A DNA stretch of 24,278 nucleotides from contig CAYGZA010000060.1 of assembly GCA_964354135.1 (NCBI GenBank), positions 1 through 24,278 of the forward strand, read 5' to 3'. Below, piece after piece: positions 22,986-24,278 of this stretch. The notes under the pieces are model-generated. The model was not told where the DNA came from. It made no database searches and was given only the letters and a program-made list of their open reading frames with translations. Position 1 is the stretch's first letter; each line of letters begins with the position of its first letter. A program made the position numbers and the translations under genes. This DNA is from CAYGZA01 sp964354135 (GTDB taxonomy: Bacteria; Planctomycetota; Planctomycetia; Pirellulales; Thermoguttaceae).

Positions 22986-23302
22986 AATGAGCGTGTTCGG
23001 GTAGCCGCCGGCCAGCGGTGTATCGGCGGGGCGGGCACGGGAAGCTCCATCGCCAACGGCTCGCCCCGCCGAGCCCGGAGAAAGGATGGAGAATCGTGCC
23101 AAAGCTCCCTTCCTCGCTGCGTGCGGCCTACGACTTCCTACTCCGTGGCATCCAGGAGGCGCACGCACATGCCGGCACTGGACAGCGAACACGAGGACTA
23201 CATGACGGAGTCTACGCGTTCCGCCAGGCGGTCTCTTCTGCGTCCGCAGCCGATGCCAATACTGAACTTTAACGACGCGCCCGTTTTGTGGCAGACAATA
23301 CC
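22986..23302. other. Structured spacer after the integrase, with small uncertain frames
   Basis: The first half contains a stem: TCGGCGGGGCGGGC (23023-23036) against GCTCGCCCCGCCGA (23059-23072), with one G-T pair over a 22-base loop. It could be a terminator-like or attachment-site structure. The second half holds two overlapping small frames: a GTG start at 23096 (58 residues, VPKLPSSLRAAYDFLLRG...) preceded by GGAG, and an ATG at 23169 preceded by AGGAGG. Neither matches a family I know, and at most one can be real. Confidence 0.45.
23096..23272 (+). CDS. Small uncertain protein between integrase and HTH gene
   Basis: This 58-codon frame starts at GTG with GGAG four bases before it and ends in TAA at 23270-23272, in the same frame as the HTH gene that follows. 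The product is partly amphipathic (SLRAAYDFLLRGIQEAHAHA, then GVYAFRQAVSSASAA). It may be a short accessory gene of the element or a severed 5' piece of the next gene. An overlapping frame with a stronger ribosome site at 23154-23159 competes with it. Confidence 0.3.
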   Translation: MPKLPSSLRAAYDFLLRGIQEAHAHAGTGQRTRGLHDGVYAFRQAVSSASAADANTEL

Positions 23303-24278
23303 ATGCATGGGACCGCGTTCCATGACGCCTGGGTTAACGCGAGGGACCTCTTCCATCAGCGAATCATTATCCTTGATCAGTTTCGAGTTCCTGCGACGGC
23401 GGCGTTCTATTGTGTCCCGCCTCTGGAAGGTTACCATCTGGCGGAGACGTTATCCCCTCTTCGCGAGGACCTGAGAATCCTCGTTTCTCAACGGGAGCTT
23501 CCCGAAGTGGCAGGACTGGCACTCGAAGCGTTGGATCGAGCTGCTCAGCAAGTCCAGTGCGACGCCGCGTTGATCCAGGCCGATGGAGCCTGGTATTTGA
23601 CCCATCCGGAGTGGTTGAAAGCAGTCACGCAAGGCAGGTCCTTCACCTCGGCCAAGGTAGTGTTGGGGATGGCCAAGGATGCAGCGAAATTGCTTATGGA
23701 GTGGTACGAGGAAGAGTTGGCCGAGACGCGGCCCGGCCTTGACGAATCCGATGCGATACAGGATCGGAAGTCCTGGACCGGAGTCGAGGTGGATACGGCG
23801 ATCAGACGGTACAAGGACAAGCACAAAGGCCGTTTTGATGAGTGGGAAAAGCGCGTGGCAGAAGGCGACTCAAAGGCCTCTCAGGAAGCCCGGAAAGTCT
23901 TCGGCAGGAATACCATTGTCGACGAGCTTGGCATCCCAAGAGTGACGGTGTCGCGCTCGGAGATGTGGCGATCAATCGCGCAGCAGCTCGGTCTCGAAGG
24001 CCGTAAGATGCTCCGCCCGGTGCCGAAGAAAATCGGTCTCGACATCGCCCAGGAACGACTCGCCGAGCATGCGAAGGATAGCGAGGTCGAGGAGCAAGCA
24101 ATGAAGAACGAGCTGCTGGAAAAGATTCGCAACCAGCTCTCCAGGGCACACGACCCCAGGCCGGGAGCGACGCCTATGAGCCGGGAAACTCGCGAATCCC
24201 TGGAGGCTCTTGAGGAGAAGCTCGAACGCGGCACAATCACCTCGGATCAGGCCAACGAAATATACCACCTCATCTTCG
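23303..24278 (+). CDS. HTH-containing protein of an integrated element, partial at the window end
   Basis: The frame is open from ATG 23303 to the last base: 325 codons without a stop. A GTG at 23288 is an alternative start; neither has a good Shine-Dalgarno. The protein is soluble and helical. The N-terminal part has WVNARDLFHQRIIILDQFRV and AFYCVPPLEGYHLAETLSPLRED. The middle has YLTHPEWLKAVTQGRSFTSAKVVLG and a highly charged helix. Near residues 195-225, NTIVDELGIPRVTVSRSEMWRSI reads like a helix-turn-helix with its recognition helix. The C-terminal part is a Glu/Lys-rich coiled-coil-like region. I do not recognise the family. Following an integrase on the same strand, it may control or replicate the element. 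Confidence 0.65.
   Translation, partial: MHGTAFHDAWVNARDLFHQRIIILDQFRVPATAAFYCVPPLEGYHLAETLSPLREDLRILVSQRELPEVAGLALEALDRAAQQVQCDAALIQADGAWYLTHPEWLKAVTQGRSFTSAKVVLGMAKDAAKLLMEWYEEELAETRPGLDESDAIQDRKSWTGVEVDTAIRRYKDKHKGRFDEWEKRVAEGDSKASQEARKVFGRNTIVDELGIPRVTVSRSEMWRSIAQQLGLEGRKMLRPVPKKIGLDIAQERLAEHAKDSEVEEQAMKNELLEKIRNQLSRAHDPRPGATPMSRETRESLEALEEKLERGTITSDQANEIYHLIF

Overview
The window looks like a planctomycete chromosome segment, probably Pirellulales or a related lineage. The clues are GC-rich genes, a secreted carbohydrate-active enzyme cluster, RHS/YD-repeat genes with Pro-rich tails, a tyrosine integrase of the type I associate with planctomycetes, and a homologue resembling the N-terminal domain of GTPase-associated protein 1. 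This assignment comes from recognising families by eye; no search was run. LAYOUT. (1) 1-930: a GC-rich hairpin, then a tRNA-Met(CAU) whose 3' half is overlapped on the opposite strand by the decayed 3' end of a tyrosine integrase, a scar of an old integration at this tRNA. (2) 931-7454: a 6.1-kb array of three RHS fragments (A, B, C) lying between a 5'-truncated polyferredoxin gene (931-1314, minus) and an intact apbE (7455-8510, minus). The array seems to have landed in or replaced most of an iron-sulfur gene downstream of apbE. Fragments A and B each carry a different C-terminal tail followed by a candidate immunity gene: A with an intramembrane CPBP protease-HEAT fusion, B (an HExxH metallopeptidase-like tail) with a lipoprotein. 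The tails and partner genes are visibly less GC-rich than the RHS cores, as in orphan RHS toxin/immunity cassettes. (3) 8642-18912: secreted polysaccharide-degrading proteins: a GH99/WbsX-like protein, a large unknown exported protein, a divergent clan GH-A-like hydrolase, a 5'-truncated GH127 (DUF1680) relic, and an 1151-residue heparinase II/III-SGNH esterase fusion. An ORF6N-domain relic with a long perfect palindrome, a four-helix membrane protein and dispersed hairpin repeats interrupt this block. (4) 18909-20995: heme A synthase ctaA, overlapping the lyase-esterase stop by GTGA, and a convergent GAP1-N-like gene. (5) 20996-21818: about 0.8 kb with no convincing gene, ending in a good promoter. 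(6) 21819-24278: a second, intact tyrosine integrase with unusual catalytic-box residues, a structured spacer, and the start of an HTH-containing protein running off the window, probably the left end of an integrated element. HOW IT FITS. The enzyme block would work outside the cytoplasm on complex polysaccharide. ApbE and the polyferredoxin relic belong to envelope flavin/electron transfer. The RHS array reads as recombination-shuffled toxin/immunity cassettes without their secreted N-terminal carrier, and the two integrase loci show repeated element traffic. The most interesting part is the RHS array: the unusual tail/partner pairs, and a stop/Shine-Dalgarno/start split kept in two diverged copies.
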